Virus record (IMG/VR): IMGVR_UViG_3300008261_000131
Location: 1-26,610 of that record
Length of the DNA stretch: 26,610 bases
From: a virus
Reading direction: 5' to 3' (one strand)
Each line of letters begins with the position of its first letter. Within the stretch, counting starts at the first letter, position 1. The notes under the pieces were generated by a model. The model did no database searches. It saw nothing but the letters and a program-made list of their open reading frames with translations, and was not told where the DNA came from. A program made the translations under genes and the position numbers. Shown in pieces: positions 1 through 8,100 of this stretch.

Positions 1-525
1 TCCGAGAGGCATTGCATCACTGAAGGAACCTTGACCGAAAGGATAGACAAGGAACACTGCAGAAGCAGCGGCAACAGGAGCACTATAAGCAACGCAGATC
101 CAAGGACGCATACCAAGACGATAGGAAAGTTCCCACTCACGACCCATGTAGGCATAGATACCAATTAGAAAATGGAAGACGACCAGTTGGAATGGTCCAC
201 CATTATATAGCCACTCATCAAGTGAAGCGGCTTCCCAGATGGGATAGAAGTGAAGTCCAATAGCATTGGACGAAGGAACAACAGCACCAGAGATGATGTT
301 ATTTCCATACATTAGTGAACCTGCAACTGGTTCACGGATGCCGTCGATATCAACGGGAGGTGCAGCGATGAAAGCAACAATAAAGCAAATAGTTGCTGCG
401 AGAAGGGTTGGAATCATTAGCGTTCCGAACCAACCAACGTAAAGGCGGTTGTCGGTGCTGGTAACCCACTCACAGAATTGCTCCCAAGTGTTGCTACCAC
501 GCTGTTGAGCGATGGATGCAGTCAT
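1..525 (-). CDS. psbA: Photosystem II D1 reaction-centre protein, N-terminal 175 residues (partial)
   Basis: The minus-strand frame starts with ATG at 525 and runs off the window edge, giving the first 175 of about 360 residues of D1. D1 binds the PSII electron-transfer cofactors and most of the manganese cluster in the thylakoid membrane. Numbering matches host D1 exactly: D61, H118, Tyr161 (YZ) and D170 (Mn ligand) are all at their canonical positions. Residue 130 is Glu (codon at 136-138), the residue of high-light D1 forms rather than the Gln of low-light forms. A GGAG lies about nine bases before the start. No intron or frame break is visible in this part. Phage D1 is known to replace damaged host D1 during infection. 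Base composition is less AT-rich than in the neighbouring fibre genes, as expected for a host-derived gene. Confidence 0.98.
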   Translation of the reverse strand, partial: MTASIAQQRGSNTWEQFCEWVTSTDNRLYVGWFGTLMIPTLLAATICFIVAFIAAPPVDIDGIREPVAGSLMYGNNIISGAVVPSSNAIGLHFYPIWEAASLDEWLYNGGPFQLVVFHFLIGIYAYMGREWELSYRLGMRPWICVAYSAPVAAASAVFLVYPFGQGSFSDAMPLG

Positions 526-560
526 TTTTTAATACTCCGAGTAATTGGGGGATATGTATT

Positions 561-590
561 ATGTTAAGAAATGTTTTCATTTCTTAACAT
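561..590 (-). promoter_or_regulatory. Perfect 13-bp hairpin at the 5' end of the psbA transcript
   Basis: ATGTTAAGAAATG and its exact reverse complement are separated by a four-base loop. The sigma70-like promoter just upstream predicts a start at about 590, which is the first base of the hairpin. The stem has no trailing T-run toward psbA, so it is not a simple terminator. By analogy with ompA-type 5' stem-loops it could protect the mRNA, but this is inference. Confidence 0.75.
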
Positions 591-591
591 T

Positions 592-598
592 TATTTAT
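592..598 (-). promoter_or_regulatory. T4-type late promoter box (ATAAATA) for psbA
   Basis: ATAAATA reads on the minus strand and overlaps the sigma70-like -10 box (597-602). With T4 late geometry the start would be near 586, inside the left arm of the hairpin. psbA therefore appears to have both early and late promoters. Confidence 0.55.
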
Positions 599-625
599 GA
601 TACCACAGATTTGGAATCGTGTCAA
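597..625 (-). promoter_or_regulatory. psbA-proximal sigma70-like promoter
   Basis: A TTGACA -35 (620-625), a 17-base spacer and a TATCAT -10 (597-602) read on the minus strand. The -35 is preceded by GGGGG, a context shared with other early promoters in this window. The predicted start is near base 590. Confidence 0.7.
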
Positions 626-670
626 CCCCCTTGAGTGAGGGTTGCATAGCTCCTCGACTGCGGTGAACCT

Positions 671-699
671 ATTATGACACAGAATCCCTGGTCTGTCAA
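671..699 (-). promoter_or_regulatory. psbA-distal sigma70-like promoter
   Basis: A TTGACA -35 (694-699), a 17-base spacer and a CATAAT -10 (671-676) read on the minus strand, about 75 bases upstream of the proximal promoter. The predicted start is near 664, giving a leader of about 140 bases. This promoter and the divergent late box at 709-715 are only about ten bases apart. Confidence 0.65.
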
Positions 700-708
700 G
701 CCATATGG

Positions 709-715
709 ATAAATA
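709..715 (+). promoter_or_regulatory. Late promoter box (ATAAATA) for the first fibre gene
   Basis: ATAAATA lies 16 bases before the ATG at 732. T4 late geometry puts the start near 721, which leaves a leader of about 11 bases. The same spacing is seen before the paralogous gene at 2924. Confidence 0.65.
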
Positions 716-731
716 CATATAAAAACCTGAT

Positions 732-1967
732 ATGGCAAGTAGATTTCCATTAGTTATTAATAATTCCACTTCTCTTGTAGGAGAATTGGCTACAGGAGAT
801 TCATTGAATTTGTCTTCATCAGGAATTTTTGATGGTATTGGAACAGGATCTAACGGTCAAGTTCTATCTTCAAATAATGGCTACGTTAGATGGACAAGAG
901 CAGCTGATGTATTTGCAAACGATACACAGACACTACAAAATAAAACATTAACAAATTGTGTGCTTGATGCTTCATCAAATAATCTAACCAATATAGGAAA
1001 TAATAATTTAGTTAACTCTTCAATAACTATCAATGGAACTGCAGTACCTTTAGGTGGTTCTATTACTGTTCCAGATACAAATGATAATACTTTATATGGA
1101 ATTAGTGTTGCTGATGGAGTAAACGCTAGTCAAAAAAGAATTAGATTAACTGCTGGTGGTTCTGGTTCTGGTGTTCAAGATATATTTTTAACTACAGGAA
1201 ATTATTTAAGTATATCAAGAAGTAATAACGACACATTAAATTTTGCAATCTCTATTCAAGATTTAACTGCTGGTTCTTATATTGTTTATGACAATAGCGC
1301 AACTCTTTACAATGGATTAAATGCAAGAACTATTTCAGTTAATGCTACAACTACCAATACAGCCAATAGGGTCGTAGCAAGAGATGTAAATGGAGATTTT
1401 GCTGCAAGAACAATCACTGCAAATTTAACAGGAAACGTTACTGGTAATGTCAGTGGGACTGCAGGAAATGTAGCTAATACACTAACAAGAGGAACGTATT
1501 TAACTGGAGACAATTACGATGGTTCTGCTGCTAGAACATGGGCAGTCGATGCAATAACTGGATCTTCTTCTGATAGAGGAGGAAATAAAATTGTAGCTAG
1601 AGATAGTAATGGAGATTTTTGGGCACGTATAGTAAATGCAACTACTTTTAGTGGAAATGCAACCAGTGCAGACAAAGTTAATAATGTTTTAACAGCAGGA
1701 ACATATTTAACATATGGTCCAACAGCAACATCATATGATGGTTCTGCAGCAAGAACACTTTCTGTTGATGCCACATCAAATAACACAGCAAGTAAAGTAG
1801 TAGCAAGAGACTCAAACGGAGATTTTTCTGCAAGAATAATTACAGCAAACTTAAATGGTTCTATAACTAATAGTTCTAGTAATGGTTATGGTAATAGAAC
1901 TATTTCCAATTCAGAACCTGGAACTAGCCCAGGAAATAATGGTGATATTTGGTTTGTTATAAAATAA
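732..1967 (+). CDS. Tail-fibre-like virion protein with three repeats
   Basis: This 411-residue protein is low-complexity and rich in Asn, Thr, Ser and Gly, as expected for trimeric beta-structured phage fibres. Residues 1-175 form an N-terminal module shared closely with the gene at 2924, which suggests a common attachment domain. Residues 195-375 carry three repeats of about 70 residues, each containing VARDxNGDFxAR (near 215, 288 and 357) followed by an N/T/G-rich strand. The C-terminus is short and ends in an aromatic-rich GDIWFVIK. It is preceded by a late promoter and begins the plus-strand block of fibre genes. No enzymatic motif or receptor-binding fold is recognised at the tip. The structural role is inferred from composition, repeats and neighbours. 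Confidence 0.8.
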   Translation: MASRFPLVINNSTSLVGELATGDSLNLSSSGIFDGIGTGSNGQVLSSNNGYVRWTRAADVFANDTQTLQNKTLTNCVLDASSNNLTNIGNNNLVNSSITINGTAVPLGGSITVPDTNDNTLYGISVADGVNASQKRIRLTAGGSGSGVQDIFLTTGNYLSISRSNNDTLNFAISIQDLTAGSYIVYDNSATLYNGLNARTISVNATTTNTANRVVARDVNGDFAARTITANLTGNVTGNVSGTAGNVANTLTRGTYLTGDNYDGSAARTWAVDAITGSSSDRGGNKIVARDSNGDFWARIVNATTFSGNATSADKVNNVLTAGTYLTYGPTATSYDGSAARTLSVDATSNNTASKVVARDSNGDFSARIITANLNGSITNSSSNGYGNRTISNSEPGTSPGNNGDIWFVIK

Positions 1968-1987
1968 TAAAATTATAAAAGAATGCT

Positions 1988-2902
1988 ATGCCTATTGTTA
2001 CTACCCCATTCGATGACAGAATAGAATATTATTGTACTGGATCTGGAGCACAAACATTAGTTATTCCCGATGGTGCATATAAAATAAATTATGAACTTGT
2101 TGGTGGAAGGGGAGGAACTGGAGGAACTGGATATGGTCATCCTGGAGGTACTAATCCTTGGTCTGGATCTATAGGTGGATATGGTCAACTATTATCTGGA
2201 GAATTAAAACCAGATCAATTTTCTGGAAAAACTATAACATTAAATGTAGGTCAAAATGGAACAAATGGAGATGGTTTTTCTGGTTCTTCTGGTGGCGGAG
2301 GAGGAACGTCTGGAGGACAAGGAGGATATAATTATAGTGAATCAGATTCTGGTGGGTTTTCTGGAGCAGGTGGAGCAGGTGGAGGAGGTTCTTCTAGAAT
2401 TAGAGTTGATTCAACCACTGTATTGGTAGCTGGTGGAGGCGGTGGCGGAGCTGGAGGACAGTGGTTTAAATTTGATACCCCATTTAATGGTCAAACATCA
2501 GAAAATGTTTATAATCAAAACGATAATAAGTCAGAAAGTAATGGCAATCCAGGAATTAATTCTGGAGCTTCATTTAATGGTGCTGGCGGGGGCGGTGGTG
2601 GTGGATATCCTGGTGGAAATGGTGGTAATGGATATAATGCAGGAAATAGTATTGCAGGTCAAGGAGGATTTGGCGGTAATGGTTTTATTCATACATCATA
2701 TGTTCAATCGTATTCAAGATCAACAGCCACTATAGACGGTTATATAAAATTAATTGTTTATCAAGCTCCATCTTATATAAGAGTTTATAATAATGAATGG
2801 AAAACAGCAAGTAAAGTTTATATTCATAATGGCACAAGTTGGCAGCAAATGAAGCAGGTATTCATTAAGCACAATAATGTGTGGAAAAAAATATATGGTT
2901 AA
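1988..2902 (+). CDS. Glycine-rich adhesin-like virion protein
   Basis: This 304-residue protein starts 20 bases after the upstream fibre gene. Residues 35-240 contain dense Gly runs such as GGGGGT, GGGGGGAGG and GAGGGGGGGYPGGNGG, separated by short polar stretches. They resemble the polyglycine sandwich of T-even gp38 adhesins and Gly_rich (PF12810-like) domains. The C-terminal 45 residues hold repeated short motifs of the form VYxNxxWKxASKVYIHNGxxW and end in NNVWKKIYG, a tail often found on phage fibre ends. It probably forms a receptor-binding tip for the preceding fibre, but the link to gp38 rests on composition and gene order only. The Gly-rich DNA also opens a long frame in +3 that is not credible. 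Confidence 0.75.
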   Translation: MPIVTTPFDDRIEYYCTGSGAQTLVIPDGAYKINYELVGGRGGTGGTGYGHPGGTNPWSGSIGGYGQLLSGELKPDQFSGKTITLNVGQNGTNGDGFSGSSGGGGGTSGGQGGYNYSESDSGGFSGAGGAGGGGSSRIRVDSTTVLVAGGGGGGAGGQWFKFDTPFNGQTSENVYNQNDNKSESNGNPGINSGASFNGAGGGGGGGYPGGNGGNGYNAGNSIAGQGGFGGNGFIHTSYVQSYSRSTATIDGYIKLIVYQAPSYIRVYNNEWKTASKVYIHNGTSWQQMKQVFIKHNNVWKKIYG

Positions 2903-2908
2903 TAAATA
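2902..2908 (+). promoter_or_regulatory. Late promoter box (ATAAATA) for the second fibre gene
   Basis: ATAAATA directly follows and partly overlaps the stop codon of the Gly-rich gene and lies 16 bases before the ATG at 2924. The predicted leader is about 10 bases. Confidence 0.65.
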
Positions 2909-2923
2909 ACAATAAAACTTCAG

Positions 2924-4483
2924 ATGGCGAATAGATATCCTTTAGTTATCAATAATTCCACATCTCTTGTTGGCGAATTACCAACTGGAGACTCACTAAA
3001 TTTAAGTGCTGCAGGAATTTTTGATGGTATTAGCACTGGAGCAAATACACAAGTATTAACTTCAACAGGAACACAAGTTCGATGGGCTAGGGCTGCGGAT
3101 GTATTTCTATCTGATAACCAGACACTATTAAACAAAACATTAAGTTCATGTACATTTAATGCTAGTTTAAATACCTTAACCAACGTAGCTAATGGTTCTT
3201 TAATTAATTCTAGTATTAATATTAATGGAACTGCAGTATCTTTAGGTGGTTCTATTACTATTCCAGATACAAATGATAATACAATTTATGCTATTAGTGT
3301 AGCAGATGGTGTTAATGCAACGCAGAAAAGAATTAGATTAACAGCTGGTGGTTCTGGTTCTGGTGTTCAAGATGTATTCTTAGTTGCAGGATATAACACA
3401 ACAATAACAAGAACAAATAATGATACATTAACGTTTGCTTCTGGATTAACTCAGCTTAGAGCGCCAGCAGCAAGTCCATATATTGAAGGACAAATAACAA
3501 TAGAAGGATCGGGTGGGACAAGAGTATCACAAAATCTACAAACAATTACGATAGAATCAGATGCATTTCCAATTGGTGGAATCATAATATGGTCAGGATC
3601 AATTGCTTCTATTCCAACAAAATGGGCATTATGCAATGGTCAAGTAGTGAATGGAATTACTACTCCAGATTTAAGAAGTAGATTCATAGTTGGAGCAGGT
3701 AGTACTTATAATGTATCTTCCACTGGTGGATCAAAAGATGCAATATTAGTATCTCACCAGCATACGGGAACTACTACAGTAGAAAGTCAATCACATACTC
3801 ATAGTGGAACTACTGGAAATGAAAGTCAATCACATAGTCATAGTGGAACTACTGCAGATAATAATGTAGGTCATACTCACTCTGGAACAACTGGAACCGA
3901 AAGTGCTAATCATAGCCATAATGGAAGCACTGATACTCAAGGCAGCCATAGCCACGGAGGAAGCACAAATAGTAATGGTTCTATTCATGCTCATAATTTT
4001 AATACAGGCGGAGAATCAAATAACCATACCCATGGTTATCAAGATAGAGGATATAATTTTAACGTAACTGGCAAACAAGGTGGACCAGGATGGGCAATAC
4101 AAGGTCCATATGGATTTGATTTTGGTAGAGCAACTGATGGAATTAGTACTGGACATTTTCATAGCGGCACAACTTCATACAATGGAGGATCACACTCTCA
4201 CAATATAGGAACAGATACACAAGGATCGCATTCCCATAATGTAAGCATTAGTAGTCAAACTACTAATCATACACATAATTTTACTACAGGTGGAGTTAGT
4301 TCAAATCATACACATACTTTTACTTCAGGAAATGCATCACAGTCACATACCCATAACATAACTACAGGTAATACATCACAAAGTCATACTCATGACGTAA
4401 CTGTTTCCACGCAAGGAGTAGATGGAACTGACAAAAATCTTCCTCCATATTATGCGCTAGCCTACATAATAAAGGTACAGTAA
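2924..4483 (+). CDS. Tail fibre with collar domain and 15 HxH motifs
   Basis: This 519-residue protein has residues 1-175 paralogous to the protein at 732. Residues 215-260 match a phage tail collar domain (PF07484-like): FPIGGIIIWSG, then KWALCNGQ and TPDLRSRFIVGAGS. Residues 278 to about 498 contain 15 His-x-His motifs spaced mostly 12-13 residues apart, within SHTHSGTT-like repeats. The protein ends NLPPYYALAYIIKVQ, the usual end of collar-type fibres. In T4 gp37 a series of HxH motifs binds a line of iron ions along the trimer needle, and a similar metal-bound needle is likely here. It has its own late promoter, and a small coiled-coil gene follows after four bases. Confidence 0.85.
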   Translation: MANRYPLVINNSTSLVGELPTGDSLNLSAAGIFDGISTGANTQVLTSTGTQVRWARAADVFLSDNQTLLNKTLSSCTFNASLNTLTNVANGSLINSSININGTAVSLGGSITIPDTNDNTIYAISVADGVNATQKRIRLTAGGSGSGVQDVFLVAGYNTTITRTNNDTLTFASGLTQLRAPAASPYIEGQITIEGSGGTRVSQNLQTITIESDAFPIGGIIIWSGSIASIPTKWALCNGQVVNGITTPDLRSRFIVGAGSTYNVSSTGGSKDAILVSHQHTGTTTVESQSHTHSGTTGNESQSHSHSGTTADNNVGHTHSGTTGTESANHSHNGSTDTQGSHSHGGSTNSNGSIHAHNFNTGGESNNHTHGYQDRGYNFNVTGKQGGPGWAIQGPYGFDFGRATDGISTGHFHSGTTSYNGGSHSHNIGTDTQGSHSHNVSISSQTTNHTHNFTTGGVSSNHTHTFTSGNASQSHTHNITTGNTSQSHTHDVTVSTQGVDGTDKNLPPYYALAYIIKVQ

Positions 4484-4487
4484 AATT

Positions 4488-5090
4488 ATGAAATATAAAA
4501 TTAAATCTATTTTAAATAATTCTATTGCAATAGAATATAGAACTGATAATGGAACACTAAAAGAACTATATGTTCACGTAGAAGAAGATTGGAATAAAGA
4601 ACAAATAGAAAACGAAATTGCATTACAAAAATCAATTGAAGATAAAAAAGACATTAAATTAAATTTAGCTCAATATTTTTCTAAAGGTGAAGAATTAGAA
4701 TTTGTTCCTATCGTTTCTGAAAAGCAACAATTAGAAGAAGAACAAAAAAAATTTGAAGAAGAATTAAAAAAAATAAGAGAACAAGAAAATCAAAAATTTT
4801 TAGACAAAATTATTGAGTATAGAAATACAGAAGTTGATTACGCTCAAGTAAGATGGTATTCATATCCATCAGTCGAAGAACAGTTAGATGCTTTGTATTG
4901 GATGAGACAAGGGGTAATGGAGCCTATTCAAAAAATAGATAGAAAAATAGAAGAAATAAAACAAACATATCCAAAAAATCAATCCACTAATATAACATGT
5001 GGAGATTTAGATACAATGTTCAGTGACAATAGACCAACTGATTATTTAAATGAACTAAAATCTAGAAACATTGAAGTAGATTTCTTATAA
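4488..5090 (+). CDS. Coiled-coil protein after the collar fibre, possible fibre-assembly factor
   Basis: This 200-residue charged protein starts four bases after the collar-fibre stop, so it is probably translated from the same mRNA. Residues 1-70 form a small mixed domain. Residues about 75-110 are a strongly predicted Glu/Lys coiled coil. Residues about 120-140 contain YPSVEEQLDALYWMRQG, a motif frequent in small phage proteins next to tail-fibre genes. The C-terminus (about 160-200) is polar. Position and motif suggest a fibre-assembly chaperone or minor tail component. No catalytic motif is visible, and the assignment is an inference at moderate confidence. Confidence 0.6.
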   Translation: MKYKIKSILNNSIAIEYRTDNGTLKELYVHVEEDWNKEQIENEIALQKSIEDKKDIKLNLAQYFSKGEELEFVPIVSEKQQLEEEQKKFEEELKKIREQENQKFLDKIIEYRNTEVDYAQVRWYSYPSVEEQLDALYWMRQGVMEPIQKIDRKIEEIKQTYPKNQSTNITCGDLDTMFSDNRPTDYLNELKSRNIEVDFL

Positions 5091-5119
5091 TAAATAACAG
5101 ATTCTTCTGCCTATAAATA
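5090..5119 (+). promoter_or_regulatory. Two late promoter boxes before the 1197-residue fibre gene
   Basis: ATAAATA occurs at 5090-5096 and again at 5113-5119 (as CTATAAATAC). The second predicts a start near 5125 and a leader of about 31 bases to the ATG at 5156. Two boxes in 30 bases may raise late expression of this large gene. Confidence 0.6.
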
Positions 5120-5155
5120 CTTTTAACGCAAGAAGTAATCCCAGGCACTGGTATA

Positions 5156-8100
5156 ATGGCAGATCGTTTTCCTTTAGCAGTAAATTATAGTTCTAGAAAA
5201 ATTGAAGAATTTGTTTCTGGAGATAATTTAGATTTAACTGGTAATGGTATTATTATTAACGGTGATGTTGGAGTCTCTGGTCAATATTTAAAAAGCACTG
5301 GAGCTGGATTAATTTGGGATGATCCTGGGGATGTTTATCTTACCGCTTCACAAACATTAACAAATAAAACATTTGAATCTTGTTCCATATCTGGAACATT
5401 AAATATTTTTTCAAATATTCCAAATAATGCTTTAGTTAATTCTTCTATTACAGTCAATGGAGTTTCTATCCCATTAGGAAGTTCGGTAGTAACTCCAGAT
5501 AATAACACAACATATTCAGTTTCTGCTGTTGATGGATCAACATCTGCATCAAAAAGAATAAGACTAACATCTGGAGGAAATGCTGGAGCAGGTGTTACAG
5601 ATGATGTAACAATTGCCGTAGCATCTCCATCATCTATTCCTGCTGGATCCAATGCTTTATCATTATTTTTAGATAGAACAGATGATACTATTACTTTATC
5701 TGGTCATGTAGTAGATAATAACACGATCACATCAATTCAATCTGCTGTTGGAGGAACACCTCAAACAGGAGTAATTACAATTGCTGCTACTGGAGCATCT
5801 AGTATTTCACAAGATGCTGGCACAAAAACTATCACTATAAGTACAGTTGATAATGATACTATTACTCGACTTCGTGCTGGCACTGGTCAACCATTCAATC
5901 CTGGAGATTTTACATTCTTAGCTGGTACAGCGATAGCTTTAACACAAGGAGTTGATGGAAATAACAAACCAACTATTACAATTACTTCTTCAGATACAAT
6001 AACAAGAGTAAAAGGAGGTGGCTCTGGTTCTTTCCAATCAGGAGATGTAACAATTCAAGGTGGAACGAGTGGTAATGTAACTATTAGCCAATCGGGAAAT
6101 ATTATTTCTATTGATAGTACTGATACCAATACTGTTACGCAAATAGCATCTGGTCCTTCTAATGTTCTTGCTGCAGGTAACTTTAGATTTATTGCTTCTG
6201 GTGCTTCTAGTATTTCTCAATCATCAACTGGTGGCGTAACTACTATTGAAATTAGTTCCGTCAACACAGATACTGGCGCATCTCTTAGTGCTGGAGAAGG
6301 GTTAACACTTACCAATGGAACAGAATATTCAATCAAAAATGTTTCAAACTTAATTGATAATAGAGTTATCAAATGGGATAATGCTAACAACCAAGTAGCA
6401 AATAGTCTTATTACAGATGATGGAACTACAGTAACAGTTAATGGAAACTTAAATGTAACAGGAACTAATACTGTTATTAATACAACAACATTATCCGTTG
6501 CTGATAATTTAATTGAACTCAGAAGAGGTAATAGTTTATCTGGTACTGATGGTGGCGTTCAAATTAATAGAACAACTAATTCTTCTGGCATTGTAACTGG
6601 TTTTAATCGTTTGGAATGGTTTGAAGCTGGAGCATATTGGAGATCATATGATGGTTCTATTGCTAATAGATTTGTAACTGAAACAGAAACACAAACTCTC
6701 ACAAACAAAACTTTAACTTCTCCAACTTTAACTAATCCTATATTAGGTACTGCAGTAGCAACAAGTATTAATGGCTTAGCAATATCAACAACAGCAAGTG
6801 CAACTATTGATATTGCTGATTTAAAAACAATTAATTTTAATAATAGTCTTACTTTTAATGGCACTGATGGATCTACAATTAACTTTGGAAATGGTGGTGG
6901 TGCTGGTGCTCAGGTAGCATACTCTTCAAACACTCTTGCATCTTTTGCCACTACAACTTCCACTCAATTAAGAGGTGTTGTTTCTGATAGTACTGGAACT
7001 GGTGTTCTTGTATTTTCAACAACTCCTCAGTTTAATACTAGCGTAACAACAAATAGTAGTACATTTGCTGTGTTCAATACATCAGCAACTACAGTTAATG
7101 CTTTCGGTGCTGCTACATCATTAGTGTTTGCAGCTGCAACTGGTACTACAACAATTAATAACTCATTAACTGTTGCGAAGAACTTCACAGTTAATACAAT
7201 TGTTGGAGACACATTTACTGTTAATGGTACTGCTAACTTTGTAAACGCCGATATTATCATTCGTGGTAGTGGATCCACTCCAATGAAGATTGGTAGGGGG
7301 GGTAACGCTGTCAACACTAATACGAGAATTGGTTTCAACTGTTTAGAAAATAACACTACTGGATCTCAGAATACTTCTATTGGTTACGAAGCATTGCTGA
7401 CAAACTTAGCTGGGGCAAGTAATGTTGCTGCTGGATATAGAGCATTGAGAGCAAATTCTAGTGGTTTTAGTAACGTAGCTGTTGGCAAAGACTCTCAATT
7501 AGTTAACCAAGAAGGGGATGGTAATGTTTCTATTGGTTCCAGTTCTTTAGAATCTAATGTCACTGGAAATTATAATGTCTGTATCGGTCACTTTGCTGGA
7601 TATGGATTACTTGGCAGTGGAAATGTCCTTATTGGTGCTTCGCCAGATGAAAACTCAACCAATGCTACTTATGTTCCCCCAAGTGCCACAGGAAATAATC
7701 AATTAGTTATTGCTTCAGGAACAGAAGCTTGGATCCGTGGTGATAGCGCATACAATGTGACTATTCCTAATGATCTACGAGTTAATGGGGATACAATTAT
7801 TGATGGCACGTTAACAGTTAATGGTACAGTAACTAGTATTAATTCTAATGTTATTTCTGTTGATGATAAAAATATAGAACTTGCTGCTGTTGTAACGACA
7901 TCATTTACTTGCAGTGTTCAAAATGGTCAAACAACAATTACTGCAGTTACACCGACCGCAGGATTAATTCCTGGCATGACATTATTATCATTAACTGGAG
8001 GTATCTCAGTTCCAGCAGGAACATATATTGTTTCAATTTCAAACAACACTGCAGTTCTTTCTGCTGCTGTATCTGGATCAACAGGAACTGCCACATTTGA

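Noticed and set aside
1-525. A group I intron or homing endonuclease in psbA
   Set aside because: Such introns occur in some phage psbA genes, but residues 1-175 are continuous here and the rest is outside the window.
620-650. A terminator between the two psbA promoters (CAACCC/GGGTTG)
   Set aside because: The stem is short, the loop long, and no T-run follows.
2433-2735. A 100-codon plus-strand frame inside the Gly-rich gene
   Set aside because: It arises from the GGN-rich codons read in another frame (Val/Met/Leu-rich product).
3754-4420. A CRISPR-like array in the repeated region
   Set aside because: The repeats are coding (SHTHSGTT-like units in frame), imperfect, and without spacers.
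5335-7356. Several 100-codon minus-strand frames opposite the large fibre gene
   Set aside because: They are antisense shadows of Thr/Asn/Ser-rich repeats, with no promoters or ribosome sites.
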